Assembly: GCA_964596345.1 (NCBI GenBank)
Contig: CAZQSZ010000002.1
Coordinates: 744,001-808,000 of the forward strand
Length of the DNA stretch: 64,000 nucleotides
Source: CADEDV01 sp964596345
GTDB taxonomy: Bacteria > Bacteroidota > Bacteroidia > Chitinophagales > Chitinophagaceae
Reading direction: 5' to 3'
Within the stretch, counting starts at the first letter, position 1. Each line of letters starts with the position of its first letter. Below, piece by piece: positions 1-9,787 of the stretch. Below the pieces are notes generated by a model. It was not told where the DNA came from and did not search any database. It saw nothing but the letters and a program-made list of their open reading frames with translations. The position numbers and the translations under genes are program-made.

Positions 1-48
1 GTGGTGACAGACAGGATGCTTGAAATGTTTAAGAAGAAGAAAAAGTAA
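1..48 (+). CDS. pntA: NAD(P) transhydrogenase alpha subunit (membrane part), C-terminal end only
   Basis: Only the last 15 codons are in the window, reading VVTDRMLEMFKKKKK and then TAA. A VTDRML-x-MF tail followed by lysines is typical of the end of the membrane part of the transhydrogenase alpha subunit, and pntB starts 13 nt downstream, so the order fits the usual pntA-pntB operon. The 5' part lies outside the window, so whether alpha is split into two polypeptides cannot be seen here. Confidence 0.7.
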   Translation: MVTDRMLEMFKKKKK

Positions 49-61
49 TAGAAAAAATTTT

Positions 62-1495
62 ATGGAACTCAATATACTTACACTTTGCTACCTTATTGCT
101 TCAGTAACTTTTATACTCGGGCTTAAAATGTTATCGAATCCTGCTACAGCAAGGAAAGGTAACCTGGTAGCAGCGGCAGGAATGACAATTGCCATTTTCG
201 GTACGATATTTCTCTACACGGATACAGAAGGACATAAGCTGCAGAACTATGTATGGATTTTTGGCGGCATCATTATCGGCTCGGTAGTCGGCACACTCGC
301 CGCTAAAAAAGTGAAGATGACGGCCATGCCGGAAATGGTGAGCTTGTTCAATGGAATGGGTGGTGCCTGCGCAGCCCTGATATCTGCCGCTGAATTTTAT
401 CATATCTACAAATTGCATGAAGGTTCAGGCGACACAGCCTTTTCGGCTATTGTCCCGGTTGGTTATTACATCACGATTGTGGCCGGTGCTATCATCGGTA
501 CTGTTTCATATACCGGCAGTGTCATAGCCTGGGGTAAACTGAATGGACGGGTAAAAGATTTTTCTTTCAAAGGACAGCATATCGTTAATATGATCGTACT
601 GGCACTGGTGCTGGTATCGGCTGTGATTGCATACCGTTCGGAAGTGGGAAATATGTTCATCCCCTTCATGCTGATTGGCTTTTTTGCCTTTATATATGGA
701 ATATTATTTGTGCTGCCGATTGGCGGCGCTGATATGCCTGTTGTTATTTCGTTGCTCAACTCTTTTACAGGCGTTGCAGCAGCCTGCGGTGGTTTTTTAT
801 ATGATAATAAAGCGATGCTCACCGGTGGTATTCTCGTGGGTGCAGCGGGTACCTTGCTGACTATGCTGATGTGTAAAGCGATGAACCGTTCGTTGACTAA
901 TGTACTGATCGGCTCCTTTGGTGGTGGCGCAAAAGCTGGTCCTGCCGGTGCTAAACAACAGGGAGCTTACAAGGAAATTTCACTCAGTGACACGGCTGTG
1001 GTCATGAGTTATGCCAACAAGGTATTTATTGTTCCCGGCTACGGGTTGGCGGTGGCCCAGGCACAACATGCCTGCCATGAGTTAGAAAAACTGCTTGAAG
1101 AAAAAGGAGTGACCGTGAAATATGCAATACACCCTGTGGCAGGACGTATGCCCGGTCACATGAATGTGCTGTTAGCTGAAGCAGATGTTCCTTATGACAA
1201 GTTGCTGGAAATGGAACAGGCCAATGATGAATTTTCCACTACGGATGTGGTATTGATATTAGGTGCTAATGATGTGGTGAACCCGGCTGCCAAATCGGAT
1301 CCTTCTTCACCAATATATGGAATGCCGATACTGGATGTGGAACTGGCCAAAAACGTAATTGTCAATAAAAGAAGTATGAAACCCGGTTATGCCGGTATTG
1401 AAAACGATCTGTTTTTCCGTCCTAAAACGTCGATGTTGTTTGGAGATGCGAAGAAAGTATTGCAGGACCTGATCGGGGAGATAAAGAATTTGTAG
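62..1495 (+). CDS. pntB: NAD(P) transhydrogenase subunit beta
   Basis: Inner-membrane subunit of the proton-translocating transhydrogenase, which uses the proton gradient to transfer hydride from NADH to NADP+. The first ~290 residues are a chain of hydrophobic helices (domain II). From about residue 320 follows the soluble NADP(H)-binding domain III, with GYGLAVAQAQ, the PVAGRMPGHMNVLLAEA segment and GANDVVNPAA. I start at ATG 62 (MELNILTLCYL) instead of the in-frame codon at 20, because the earlier start would overlap the pntA tail and add a basic, non-family extension. 477 aa is the normal length. Confidence 0.95.
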   Translation: MELNILTLCYLIASVTFILGLKMLSNPATARKGNLVAAAGMTIAIFGTIFLYTDTEGHKLQNYVWIFGGIIIGSVVGTLAAKKVKMTAMPEMVSLFNGMGGACAALISAAEFYHIYKLHEGSGDTAFSAIVPVGYYITIVAGAIIGTVSYTGSVIAWGKLNGRVKDFSFKGQHIVNMIVLALVLVSAVIAYRSEVGNMFIPFMLIGFFAFIYGILFVLPIGGADMPVVISLLNSFTGVAAACGGFLYDNKAMLTGGILVGAAGTLLTMLMCKAMNRSLTNVLIGSFGGGAKAGPAGAKQQGAYKEISLSDTAVVMSYANKVFIVPGYGLAVAQAQHACHELEKLLEEKGVTVKYAIHPVAGRMPGHMNVLLAEADVPYDKLLEMEQANDEFSTTDVVLILGANDVVNPAAKSDPSSPIYGMPILDVELAKNVIVNKRSMKPGYAGIENDLFFRPKTSMLFGDAKKVLQDLIGEIKNL

Positions 1496-1525
1496 TTTGT
1501 AACTTGTGGTTTGTAGTTTTGCCCG

Positions 1526-2863
1526 GTGCAACTTCCATTACCGTTATTACATTCATTAGTTGATGCCAAAGGCTTCAATAAAGAGGCTTTTGAACAGGTG
1601 CATACATCTGGTGAGCAGGTTACTTCTATTCGGGTTAACCCACGGAAAAGAATAGCAATCAAAAACCTGGCTTCTAGAATACCATGGACCTCTGATGGCT
1701 ATTACCTGGAACAACGTCCATCTTTTACCTTCGATCCGCTTTTTCATGCCGGTTGTTATTATGTGCAGGAAGCGTCTTCTATGTTTGTGGAACAGGCCTT
1801 GCGTCAAACTTTGGATCTGTCAAAGCCTTTAAAAATACTTGATCTCTGCGCTTCGCCGGGAGGTAAGTCCACGCATATACAATCACTCATCTCCAAAGAA
1901 AGTTTACTGGTCAGTAATGAAGTGATACGGGCTAGGGCCCATGTGCTGAAAGATAATATCATCAAGTGGGGTTGTGAAAATGTAGTGGTTACAAATAATG
2001 ATCCTGGTGATTTTTCCCGGCTGGAAAATTATTTTGATGTGATCGTGGTGGATGCCCCTTGTAGTGGCAGTGGTTTGTTCCGCCGTGACCCGGAAGCCAT
2101 TGAAGAATGGAGTGAGAACAATGTGCAATTGTGTTCGCAACGGCAGCAGCGGATCCTGGCTGATATATGGCCTGCGTTGAAAAAAGAGGGGGTGCTCATC
2201 TATTCCACCTGTTCGTATTCAAAAGAGGAAGACGAGGATATTGTCAATTGGTTCGTGCAGCAAAAATCAGCTTCGCAAAAACGGTTGACATTCGATTCAT
2301 CATGGGGGATTGTTGAATCTGGAGGAGGCTACCGTTTCTGGCCTGACCAGGTGAAAGGTGAAGGTTTTTTCTTAGCCTGTTTTCAAAAAAAAGAAGGAGA
2401 AGAATCCGCTTCATTGAAAACCAAAAGTAAGCCCGGAGCTGTGACCAAAAAAGATATTGAAATGCTGACCCGCTGGATAAAGATGGATGGCCTGCATTTC
2501 GTAAAGCATCTTACTACTGTATATGCATGGCCGCAGCACCTGGTCACTGATTTTTCTTTGCTGCTGGAAAATCTCCGGGTGATCTATTCCGGTGTACTGG
2601 CGGGTGAATTGATGCGGGATAAATTAGTACCTGGCCATGCTCTTGCCATGAGCCTGCTTGTACTGGAGGAAGTGCCCCGTACGGCGTTGAATTATGATCA
2701 GGCCATACAATACCTGCAGCGAAAAGATCTACAGTTGCAGGATATTGCTAAGGGATGGCAGCTGATGACCTATAATGGTCACCCGATGGGCTGGGCCAAC
2801 GTTTTACCCAACCGGGTGAACAATTATTACCCGAAGGAGCTGAGGATATTAAAAGACAATTAA
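1526..2863 (+). CDS. rsmF: rRNA (cytosine-C5)-methyltransferase, NOL1/NOP2/Sun family (RsmF-like)
   Basis: SAM-dependent m5C methyltransferase acting on ribosomal (or possibly transfer) RNA. The SAM-binding motif is DLCASPGGKSTH, the VDAPCSGSGLFRRDP block carries the motif IV cysteine, and YSTCSYSKEED carries the catalytic motif VI cysteine. The C-terminal ~140 residues, ending in LPNRVNNYYPKELR, look like the RsmF-type RNA-binding extension. The start is a GTG at 1526 giving MQLPLPLLHSL; no better ATG lies in frame nearby. Length is 445 aa. It is separated from pntB by 30 nt of T/G-rich repeated text. The exact target base cannot be told from sequence. Confidence 0.88.
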   Translation: MQLPLPLLHSLVDAKGFNKEAFEQVHTSGEQVTSIRVNPRKRIAIKNLASRIPWTSDGYYLEQRPSFTFDPLFHAGCYYVQEASSMFVEQALRQTLDLSKPLKILDLCASPGGKSTHIQSLISKESLLVSNEVIRARAHVLKDNIIKWGCENVVVTNNDPGDFSRLENYFDVIVVDAPCSGSGLFRRDPEAIEEWSENNVQLCSQRQQRILADIWPALKKEGVLIYSTCSYSKEEDEDIVNWFVQQKSASQKRLTFDSSWGIVESGGGYRFWPDQVKGEGFFLACFQKKEGEESASLKTKSKPGAVTKKDIEMLTRWIKMDGLHFVKHLTTVYAWPQHLVTDFSLLLENLRVIYSGVLAGELMRDKLVPGHALAMSLLVLEEVPRTALNYDQAIQYLQRKDLQLQDIAKGWQLMTYNGHPMGWANVLPNRVNNYYPKELRILKDN

Positions 2864-2916
2864 ATGGGCGGCCTGTGGGCAAAATTCTGCATCTTTGTAG
2901 CCCAAATCTTGTCAGT

Positions 2917-3888
2917 ATGAAGAAGTTTTTTTTCCACTTTCTGGCCTTGCTGCTGACGGCTCATGTTACCATTGCCCAGAAGTCTGACCTGATGATAAAA
3001 AGCAGTGACAAGGGCCTGTACCTTGAGCACAAAGTGGCGGCAAAGGAGAGTTTTTTTGCAATTGGGCGTCTTTATAATGTTCATCCCAAAGCATTGGCTT
3101 CTTATAATAAACTGGATATGACCAAGGGACTGGTCATTGGCCAGGCAGTTCGCATACCCTTAACCGATACTAATTTCACGCAAAAGGGAAATACCGGTAC
3201 ACCGGTCTATTATAAAACCGGGGAGAATGAAGGACTGATGAAAGTGAGTAATATGCACAATAATGTGCTGTTGCAAAACCTCCGCGACTGGAATAGTCTT
3301 TCCGCTGATAATATTCCCAAAGGGTCAAAACTGGTGGTGGGATTTTTGTTGTCAAAAGAGATGCCTGCAGTTACTTTAAAAGGTAAGGCAGCGCCTGTTA
3401 CCGAACCAGTAAAAGAAACAGCTGCTGTAATTCCAGCACCTAAAGAGGAAGTTGTGAAATCAGAACCTGTAGCTGAGATCAAAAAGGAAGAACCTAAGCC
3501 GGAGCCTAAAAAAGCAGAGCCTGTTTTTGCCAAACAAGAAGAAAAAAATATTCCTGCATCGTCTGAAAATGGTTATTTCAGGTATCATTTCGAGCAACAG
3601 GTGAAAATAAGCCCGGTATCAAAAGATGCTACCGTTACATCCGGTATCTTTAAAACGACCAGCGGCTGGCTGGATGCAAAATATTATTTACTGATAGATG
3701 CTGTGCAGCCGGGAACAATCGTAAAGATCACTAACCCCGCGAATAATAAAATTATCTATGCAAAAGTGCTGGGAGTGATGGCTGGTATCCGCCAGAATGA
3801 AGGCTTTGATATCCGGATCAGCAGTGCCGCAGCATCAGCCTTACAGGTAACTGAGCAGGATAAATTCATTGTAAAGGTCAACTATTAG
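2917..3888 (+). CDS. Secreted LysM-domain protein with C-terminal beta-barrel-like domain
   Basis: Exported cell-wall-associated protein, 323 aa. The ATG at 2917 gives a signal peptide (MKKFFFHFLALLLTAHVTIAQ); the upstream in-frame GTG at 2875 would put 14 polar residues in front of it. Residues ~38-82 form a LysM module (LEHKVAAKESFFAIGRLYNVHPKAL), which binds peptidoglycan glycan. A second, weaker LysM-like segment follows (~110-145). Then comes a Lys/Glu/Pro-rich linker (~155-215). The last ~90 residues (TSGIFKTTSGWLDAKYYLLID...) resemble RlpA-like double-psi beta-barrel ends, by inference only. It converges on fmt and overlaps it by 11 nt. Confidence 0.8.
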   Translation: MKKFFFHFLALLLTAHVTIAQKSDLMIKSSDKGLYLEHKVAAKESFFAIGRLYNVHPKALASYNKLDMTKGLVIGQAVRIPLTDTNFTQKGNTGTPVYYKTGENEGLMKVSNMHNNVLLQNLRDWNSLSADNIPKGSKLVVGFLLSKEMPAVTLKGKAAPVTEPVKETAAVIPAPKEEVVKSEPVAEIKKEEPKPEPKKAEPVFAKQEEKNIPASSENGYFRYHFEQQVKISPVSKDATVTSGIFKTTSGWLDAKYYLLIDAVQPGTIVKITNPANNKIIYAKVLGVMAGIRQNEGFDIRISSAAASALQVTEQDKFIVKVNY

Positions 3889-4828
3889 GAAAACGGTATC
3901 CTCTCAGGAATTCTTCCACCGCAATTTTCTTTTTGCCTTCCAATTGTAATTCCTTTACATGGATAAAACCATTGTTACAGGCAAATTTTAAACAGGTTTT
4001 GCCATCTGTTTTATATTCACCAGTTGCCATACCTGTATTGGTTAATTCTTTTTCACTTCTGTATATCTTCAGGGTTTTTCCGTTCAGGCTGGTAAAAGCA
4101 CCCGGAAAAGGGGAGAGACCCCGGATGAGATTATGTACCTCCTCTACCGTTTTTGCAAAATTGATCTTGCAGGTCTCTGTAAATATTTTTGGCGCATGAT
4201 GCAGCAGGGTGGTCGGTGGTCTATTGTCTGTCATCTGTGGTCTTTCCTTCAATGTTTCGTCGGCAAGCCCCTTGACCGTTTTCACTAATAAAGCCGCTCC
4301 GATCTCCTTCATTTTGTCATGTACTTCACCGGCAGTGTCGTTTTCCCCAACCGGGAAACGTTCCTGTAATAAAATATCACCGGTGTCTATTTCATGTTTC
4401 AGTTTGAAGGTGGTTACTCCTGTTTCTTTCTCGCCATTAATTACCGCCCAGTTTACGGGTGCCGCACCACGGTATTGTGGTAATAAGCTTCCATGTAAAT
4501 TCACACTGCCCATAGGCGGCATATTCCAAACTACTTCTGGTAACATCCGGAAAGCAACTACGACCTGGAGGTCGGCTTCCAATCTCTTTAACTCTTCGAT
4601 GAATTCAGGATTTTTCAGCTTCTCCGGTTGAAGAATATTCAAACGATGTTCCACTGCATACTTCTTTACTGCACTTTGCTGCAGCTGCATTCCCCTGCCG
4701 GCAGGTTTATCAGGAGCTGTAATTACCCCAACAATCTTACATCCTGCCTTTACCAGGGCATCTAAACTGGCCACCGCAAACTCAGGGGTGCCCATAAAAA
4801 CAATTCGCAGCGATTGAAGATCTTTCAT
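3878..4828 (-). CDS. fmt: Methionyl-tRNA formyltransferase
   Basis: Transfers a formyl group from 10-formyl-tetrahydrofolate to initiator Met-tRNA. The N-terminal catalytic domain shows IVFMGTPEFAV, the folate-site segment NLHGSLLPQYRGAAPVNWA with the SLLP loop, and HEIDTGDILLQ; the C-terminal ~100 residues form the OB-like tRNA-binding domain (GLSPFPGAFTSLNGKTLKIYR). 316 aa is normal. It lies 49 nt downstream of the astacin-like gene on the same strand with no clear terminator, so some read-through from that operon is possible. Confidence 0.96.
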   Translation of the reverse strand: MKDLQSLRIVFMGTPEFAVASLDALVKAGCKIVGVITAPDKPAGRGMQLQQSAVKKYAVEHRLNILQPEKLKNPEFIEELKRLEADLQVVVAFRMLPEVVWNMPPMGSVNLHGSLLPQYRGAAPVNWAVINGEKETGVTTFKLKHEIDTGDILLQERFPVGENDTAGEVHDKMKEIGAALLVKTVKGLADETLKERPQMTDNRPPTTLLHHAPKIFTETCKINFAKTVEEVHNLIRGLSPFPGAFTSLNGKTLKIYRSEKELTNTGMATGEYKTDGKTCLKFACNNGFIHVKELQLEGKKKIAVEEFLRGYRFPNS

Positions 4829-4877
4829 CGCTGCGAAGATATTATAAAGAAATAAAAAAGGCCTGGCAGTCCTGTGT

Positions 4878-6521
4878 TTACAAACATTTATCTTTTCTCC
4901 AGGTCAGTGTTACCCGGCAACCACCTTTTAATGCCGGTAGTACGGGCCAGCCGTAGCTAAGTCGTGTGTGAAATCCCAGCATTTTTGCTTTATTAAAAAC
5001 AACAGGCTTGCTGTTATAGAGCATGTAGGTATTTATAATGGCATTATTCGAAGATCCGTTTTGTATTTCCAGCCTTCTGTAACTGATCTCATTTAACGGG
5101 ATATCAATGGCTTTCCACCAGGTAATTGTTGGGGCTGCTGATAAAACAAATTCAATTGTTCCTGTATCCACCACATTATATTCTACTTTAAAATCAATTT
5201 CGTCACAATCATCTCCGGTTCTTAAAATACCCGTGGCGTTGCCTGGCGAAGGTGGGAAAGGATAGACCAGCTTTGCATACTGCGAATCCATTTGTGAGAG
5301 CATGCTATTCGACCTTACATCAATGCCGGAATAGGTTAGGGCAGCGGGTATCCTGTAATGCATAATAGAAGTCGGGTCATATGTTGTGAAATTGCTGTGA
5401 CTCCGGTTGTATTTTGCAATTACCTGCGCATTGGTCATTTCCTTCGACCAGGAAATGGGTGGTTTAGCGAAATAGGCATACACATTCGGATAGTTCCAGT
5501 CCAGTATACCTGAAGCGGGTGATTGATGTTCATGTATAAAACCAAGAGCATGCCCAAATTCATGAAGAACCAGACCCCTGATCTCAACCTCTTCGGTATT
5601 ATCTGTCAAATTTTCAAAATTCATGGTCTGTAAACTTAACGGGTTGTTCAAAACATCGCGACCCAGCCATGACCAGTTGCCGCCGGTTGTATCAAAACCA
5701 ACTTTAATTTGCGCCTGCCGGATATCTTCTACAAACTGGATGTGTATATTGGCGACTTTCTCCCATATTCTGGTGTGGATTTTTACCCTGCTTTGCTGAA
5801 AAAGAGAGCCTTTTTTCCCTGGAATAAAGCCAACGGTGATTACATCGCCCGGCGACCACATTTTATCAGTGAGGGCGGCCAATGGTTGTTGAACTACCCC
5901 GGTGGCGTTTATAGAACCATCGGCATTAATATTCCATCTTGTTATTGCAGAACGGTTTCTTGCAGGTAGTGGCGATTCCGTATAACTTGGGTCATAGCAA
6001 AATCCTTTCATACCGCCTGGTTTTGGTGTTTCTCTGATTACTGAATCTGAAACAAAAATATTTTTTATAGCATTGATCTTTTTAAGGCGCATACTATCCT
6101 TTGTAATCCCTTTTACATAAAGGGTATCACTTTTTAGATACATGATCCACCTGCCGTGCTGTTTATACCTGTTGACAGTACCCGCATCTTCCAGCCGCTG
6201 CCAGGATCCGTTCATCGTGTTAGTTAATTTGTTTAACAGGCCATCACAAGAGTATCGGGACATATCATTTACATATTGATACACGATTTTTACCGTGTCT
6301 TCTTTCAGGGAATACGTACCTGTTCCCAGTATCTTATCATTCTGGTTAATGACATGCAGTTTTCCGCCGGTCAAAAATTCAAAGGAATAATAATAAGGAT
6401 TGTTCTTTTCATTATTGCCATAAGTACCCACCCATCTTCCTTCAGGGGAATAGTTACCCTGTTGCGCAAACAGGTAACTGGAAACAAGAATAATAAACAA
6501 CCCGGTTGCTATTTTTTTCAT
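4878..6521 (-). CDS. Secreted astacin-like zinc metalloprotease with N-terminal lipocalin-like domain
   Basis: 547 aa exported protease. The signal peptide is MKKIATGLFIILVSSYLFAQ. Residues ~25-125 form a beta-rich W-x-GTYGN domain also seen alone at 37029-37502 and at the C-terminus of the 41414-42679 product. The astacin/M12A catalytic domain carries HEFGHALGFIHE at residues 320-331 (two zinc His, catalytic Glu, third His) and the Met-turn SIMHY. A ~150-residue C-terminal domain starting LRTGDDCD and ending GGCRVTLTWRKDKCL is shared with the product of 14064-15389 and unknown to me. Last gene of a four-gene operon reading leftward from 11347. Confidence 0.85.
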   Translation of the reverse strand: MKKIATGLFIILVSSYLFAQQGNYSPEGRWVGTYGNNEKNNPYYYSFEFLTGGKLHVINQNDKILGTGTYSLKEDTVKIVYQYVNDMSRYSCDGLLNKLTNTMNGSWQRLEDAGTVNRYKQHGRWIMYLKSDTLYVKGITKDSMRLKKINAIKNIFVSDSVIRETPKPGGMKGFCYDPSYTESPLPARNRSAITRWNINADGSINATGVVQQPLAALTDKMWSPGDVITVGFIPGKKGSLFQQSRVKIHTRIWEKVANIHIQFVEDIRQAQIKVGFDTTGGNWSWLGRDVLNNPLSLQTMNFENLTDNTEEVEIRGLVLHEFGHALGFIHEHQSPASGILDWNYPNVYAYFAKPPISWSKEMTNAQVIAKYNRSHSNFTTYDPTSIMHYRIPAALTYSGIDVRSNSMLSQMDSQYAKLVYPFPPSPGNATGILRTGDDCDEIDFKVEYNVVDTGTIEFVLSAAPTITWWKAIDIPLNEISYRRLEIQNGSSNNAIINTYMLYNSKPVVFNKAKMLGFHTRLSYGWPVLPALKGGCRVTLTWRKDKCL

Positions 6522-6565
6522 AAAGTAAATTTTAGTGAATTAGGTTTGTAGTGTGATGGGCACTA

Positions 6566-8398
6566 TTACTGGTAGCTTACATTGATATTATTAAGGTAAA
6601 ATACATCCTCCTTATTATCACTGTTATTGCCTTTGTAACGGCTGAAACTGTACAGGTTGTATTTAACCGATGGAATAAATACATTTTCCACTTCTGCTTC
6701 TTTTCGGTCATTAATAAATACGGCCAGTGCATTTCCTTTTCGTATCAGCTTTACCTGCTGGTTGTTTTTGGTAAGATAAAATTCGGGCAGTGCAACTTTT
6801 TTATTGGTAACAACGCTTTCATTTGTTGCATAAGAGTAAATAGTGAGATTGCCCCCATTATTCGCATAAGGATCAAACCACAACAGCACCCGGTTAAAGC
6901 CACCTGCATAACCGTCGTACAGGCTCATGATATTGGCACTTCCTTCTGTTTTATATACTTCTGCAGCATTATCGTAATCCAGGCTGCAAAAGCTTACTGT
7001 AAAACTGCCGCTGTTATATGCAATGTCTTTATTCCACCGCAGGTTAAAGGACAGGCTGAAATTGTCTTTTATTTCTTTGTTGTGTTGTTTGGGATACCAG
7101 TAGCCATCTTTATTTAGTGCCAGCCAGTTTTTATTTTCAAATTGTTGAACCTTTGTATTTTTCATGCCCTGCCATCCGGAAGGGAACTGGTTAAGAGGGC
7201 TGTTGTCAAAACTGTAAATAAAGGGGGAAGCAGCATTCTGATTTTCTTTTGTTTCTGTTTTAGCATCTTTTAGTGAAGCATTAACGGTGTTGTTATCTTG
7301 TGACTTTTTAGGGACTGCACCAGCCATTTTTGCCAGTACATCCATATTGAAAGAACTGGTGAGCAGATCCATAAAATTCTTTTTTGGCAGATTGCCATCC
7401 TGCCTTCTGAACGAAAAGAAAATACATTGTGGCTGATCTTTTGGTTTGCTCAAATCAAAAAAACTGATGTCTTCAATCCACACGGGGTAAGTATTTTCTG
7501 AACTGTTGCTGGCTATTAAATTTTCTATTTCAGCTTTTTGTAAATATGTTTTATTAACCCGGGCGGTTTCGTTTATTTTTTTATGCTGCAGTAAATCATT
7601 ATACCAGGTTTGCAGTGCCACTTTATCCTTCTCCAGTTTTGCAATTTCTTTTTTTCGGTCTGCAATTAAATTCCTCAGGTACTTTTTTGTATCCTCATAT
7701 TTTGTGGTGATAAGTTCTTTTTCATTTTTCGCAAGCCCTTCTTTTGCATAAGTAATTTTACCTGTTACTTCTTTTTCTGTAAATGTGTAATAAGATAGGA
7801 TCAGTTCTTTCCAGCTTATTTTTCTCAATGGCAGCCTGTCTTTGGCTGAAAAATAATAGCCCCGTTTTTGATTGGGTCTGTTAAAAGTACTTGCGTATAA
7901 AATTTTGTTTCCTGCAGCATCTTTTTCGGTATAAAAATCTCCAACATACAACCCGCCTTCGTTTTGATAGTAGCCAAATTGCAATCCATCCTGGAAAGAT
8001 GCACCACCCTGGAAGACGCTGTTCACTACAAAATATGCCCAGCAGCCGGTTTCTCCTTCGGACTGTAAAATATTGTATCCTTTCAGGCACTCGTATTTCT
8101 TCAACATCAAATAGCATTCATAGTATTTGGGAGCTGAGGGTGTGTTTGGAACAGCCGGCATATCTCCAAACGCAATGCTGTTGGTGGCATGGAGTCCGTC
8201 CAAAGCTACCGGCATGATGCGCTGCATTTCCCTGCGGATGGGTTCACATAGCTGCCACTGACTTCCATACCCTTTTTTTTGCCACACCCATTTTCCTGCT
8301 ACTTTATTAATGTCGGCTGTATTGCAATCAGTTTGGGCTTTAGCAGGATACACAAAGTAAGTTAGCGAGAAGAGGATCAGTAAAAATCTATTTTTCAT
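6566..8398 (-). CDS. Secreted protein of unknown function with C-terminal beta-sandwich-like domain
   Basis: 610 aa. The signal peptide is MKNRFLLILFSLTYFVYPAKAQ. The N-terminal ~370 residues are unrecognised and include a Lys/Glu-rich, probably coiled-coil stretch around residues 215-275. The C-terminal ~200 residues (FIYSFDNSPLNQFPSGWQG to the end) look like a LamG/concanavalin-type jelly-roll, and the same type of domain ends the product of 30616-32493 (FFEDFSQNATGQKPIGWKT). In both, an aromatic-Asp-x-Ser segment is followed by P-x-GW and then strands. Third gene of the operon starting at 11347; 44 nt before the astacin-like gene. Function unknown; the end domain could bind carbohydrate (inference). 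Confidence 0.7.
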   Translation of the reverse strand: MKNRFLLILFSLTYFVYPAKAQTDCNTADINKVAGKWVWQKKGYGSQWQLCEPIRREMQRIMPVALDGLHATNSIAFGDMPAVPNTPSAPKYYECYLMLKKYECLKGYNILQSEGETGCWAYFVVNSVFQGGASFQDGLQFGYYQNEGGLYVGDFYTEKDAAGNKILYASTFNRPNQKRGYYFSAKDRLPLRKISWKELILSYYTFTEKEVTGKITYAKEGLAKNEKELITTKYEDTKKYLRNLIADRKKEIAKLEKDKVALQTWYNDLLQHKKINETARVNKTYLQKAEIENLIASNSSENTYPVWIEDISFFDLSKPKDQPQCIFFSFRRQDGNLPKKNFMDLLTSSFNMDVLAKMAGAVPKKSQDNNTVNASLKDAKTETKENQNAASPFIYSFDNSPLNQFPSGWQGMKNTKVQQFENKNWLALNKDGYWYPKQHNKEIKDNFSLSFNLRWNKDIAYNSGSFTVSFCSLDYDNAAEVYKTEGSANIMSLYDGYAGGFNRVLLWFDPYANNGGNLTIYSYATNESVVTNKKVALPEFYLTKNNQQVKLIRKGNALAVFINDRKEAEVENVFIPSVKYNLYSFSRYKGNNSDNKEDVFYLNNINVSYQ

Positions 8399-8408
8399 TG
8401 TATGGATT

Positions 8409-9761
8409 TTAATTTGTTTTAAATAAGGTGTAGTTGAGTGAAGGGTTGTCTTTATCTGACATAAACAGCAGGTAGCCGTTTCTTACAGCGATAAGCTGTA
8501 CATTATAAGTGGTTGTTTTGCCGCCGTACCTGTTAGTTGCAGTAATGCTCCAGTCGGTTATAGCAAATTTCCCTTTAAAATCCTGTCCGCCAAACTGTGC
8601 GCCGCCATTGTTCATATTGGCCGCACGGGACATACTGCTGTAAGTGCCATTATTGCTGAATACAAATTCGTCGGTAGAAGAAACGGCGCTCATGCCCGCA
8701 TAAGTTCCGGAGTACGCATTGTAATATTCCACGGCACCACCACCGCTTCCGGTCCATTTGCCAATTATATCAGCGGTGGTTAAAGCAAACTTATTGTAGT
8801 TAAGCATTTTGTCTGCATCATTGGGGTGGGGAAACTGCTGCTGGTAACTGGCCTTGTTCGGCGCAATAACTACAATGGGCCTGGCACCGCCACTGTACAC
8901 AATTTTAATGGCCACATAACATGCTTTTCCGGTTTTCTTTTCAATGGCATTGCCTTCCATAAAATAAATAACGGGGTATTGCACGCCTGCCCATTTTTGC
9001 GGGTTACTTATTGTGAAGTATGGTTCTACATATTTGCTCCAGTAATATTCTGGTGCATCAACCGTATTGGGCCTTGCATCATCCAGCGCCCCGTCAATAT
9101 AATGCAGCCGCACCTCGGTGCCGGCCTTTGTTACCTGTACATAATCAGCAGTTGCTGTGGCATGCCAGCCATCATCAAAATTGGTGTTGAATTTTGTCAT
9201 AAGGTTTGATGCATTTGCAACAGTTGTAACAGCGGGTGTGGCACCTGCAGAAACAGCTGAATTGTTGCGCACAAATTTTTCAGCATCCGGTTCTATACTG
9301 GCAATAAAGTCCTGAGCCGCCTGCAGGTATTTTTTATCACTAAAAACAGCGGCTGCATAAAAAGTAATATCTCCTTTGGTAAGCGTAGCAAGTGTAATTA
9401 CAAAAGGCTTTTTTTTATAACTTCCTTTTGCCCCTGCAAATATTACCTGCCATTCATTGGCACTTTCTTTCTCTTTTGTTTCCGGATCGCCGATACCCTG
9501 CGAGGCATTGCGGGCAAAAAAAATCCAGTTGGTTTCAAAATCTTTTTCAACATCGCCGGTACCTGTTATTGCAGGGTATAAAAATAGCTGGCAGTAATTT
9601 TTGCCTTCTGATTTTTCATAAAATAGTTTACTGCTGCTTTCTTTCAGTGTAAAACCTTTGGGAGCAGAGTAGGTGCAGATATCAAATGCCCTGGTGCTTT
9701 GCGCTCCTGATTTCAACGGAGCGAAAAGAAACGATAAAATTATAAAACTGAGATATTTCAT
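8409..9761 (-). CDS. Secreted three-part protein, paralogue of the 26278-30499 trio
   Basis: 450 aa with signal peptide MKYLSFIILSFLFAPLKSGAQ. It has the same layout as three proteins encoded at 26278-30499: an N-terminal domain opening FDICTYSAPKGF, a middle domain opening NTNFDDGWHATATADYVQVTKAGTEVRLHY, and a C-terminal lipocalin-like beta domain (GKWTGSGGGAVEYYNAYSGTYAGMS). The N-terminal domain is the most diverged of the four. Its closest match is 29123-30499, which shares the YYWxxxVxxYFTI and TNRxxGKTxxxxxxxxAxRxG segments. Second gene of the four-gene operon. Function unknown; all four are predicted to be exported. Confidence 0.75.
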   Translation of the reverse strand: MKYLSFIILSFLFAPLKSGAQSTRAFDICTYSAPKGFTLKESSSKLFYEKSEGKNYCQLFLYPAITGTGDVEKDFETNWIFFARNASQGIGDPETKEKESANEWQVIFAGAKGSYKKKPFVITLATLTKGDITFYAAAVFSDKKYLQAAQDFIASIEPDAEKFVRNNSAVSAGATPAVTTVANASNLMTKFNTNFDDGWHATATADYVQVTKAGTEVRLHYIDGALDDARPNTVDAPEYYWSKYVEPYFTISNPQKWAGVQYPVIYFMEGNAIEKKTGKACYVAIKIVYSGGARPIVVIAPNKASYQQQFPHPNDADKMLNYNKFALTTADIIGKWTGSGGGAVEYYNAYSGTYAGMSAVSSTDEFVFSNNGTYSSMSRAANMNNGGAQFGGQDFKGKFAITDWSITATNRYGGKTTTYNVQLIAVRNGYLLFMSDKDNPSLNYTLFKTN

Positions 9762-9787
9762 ATGAATGATTTGGTTTTACTTTAAAA

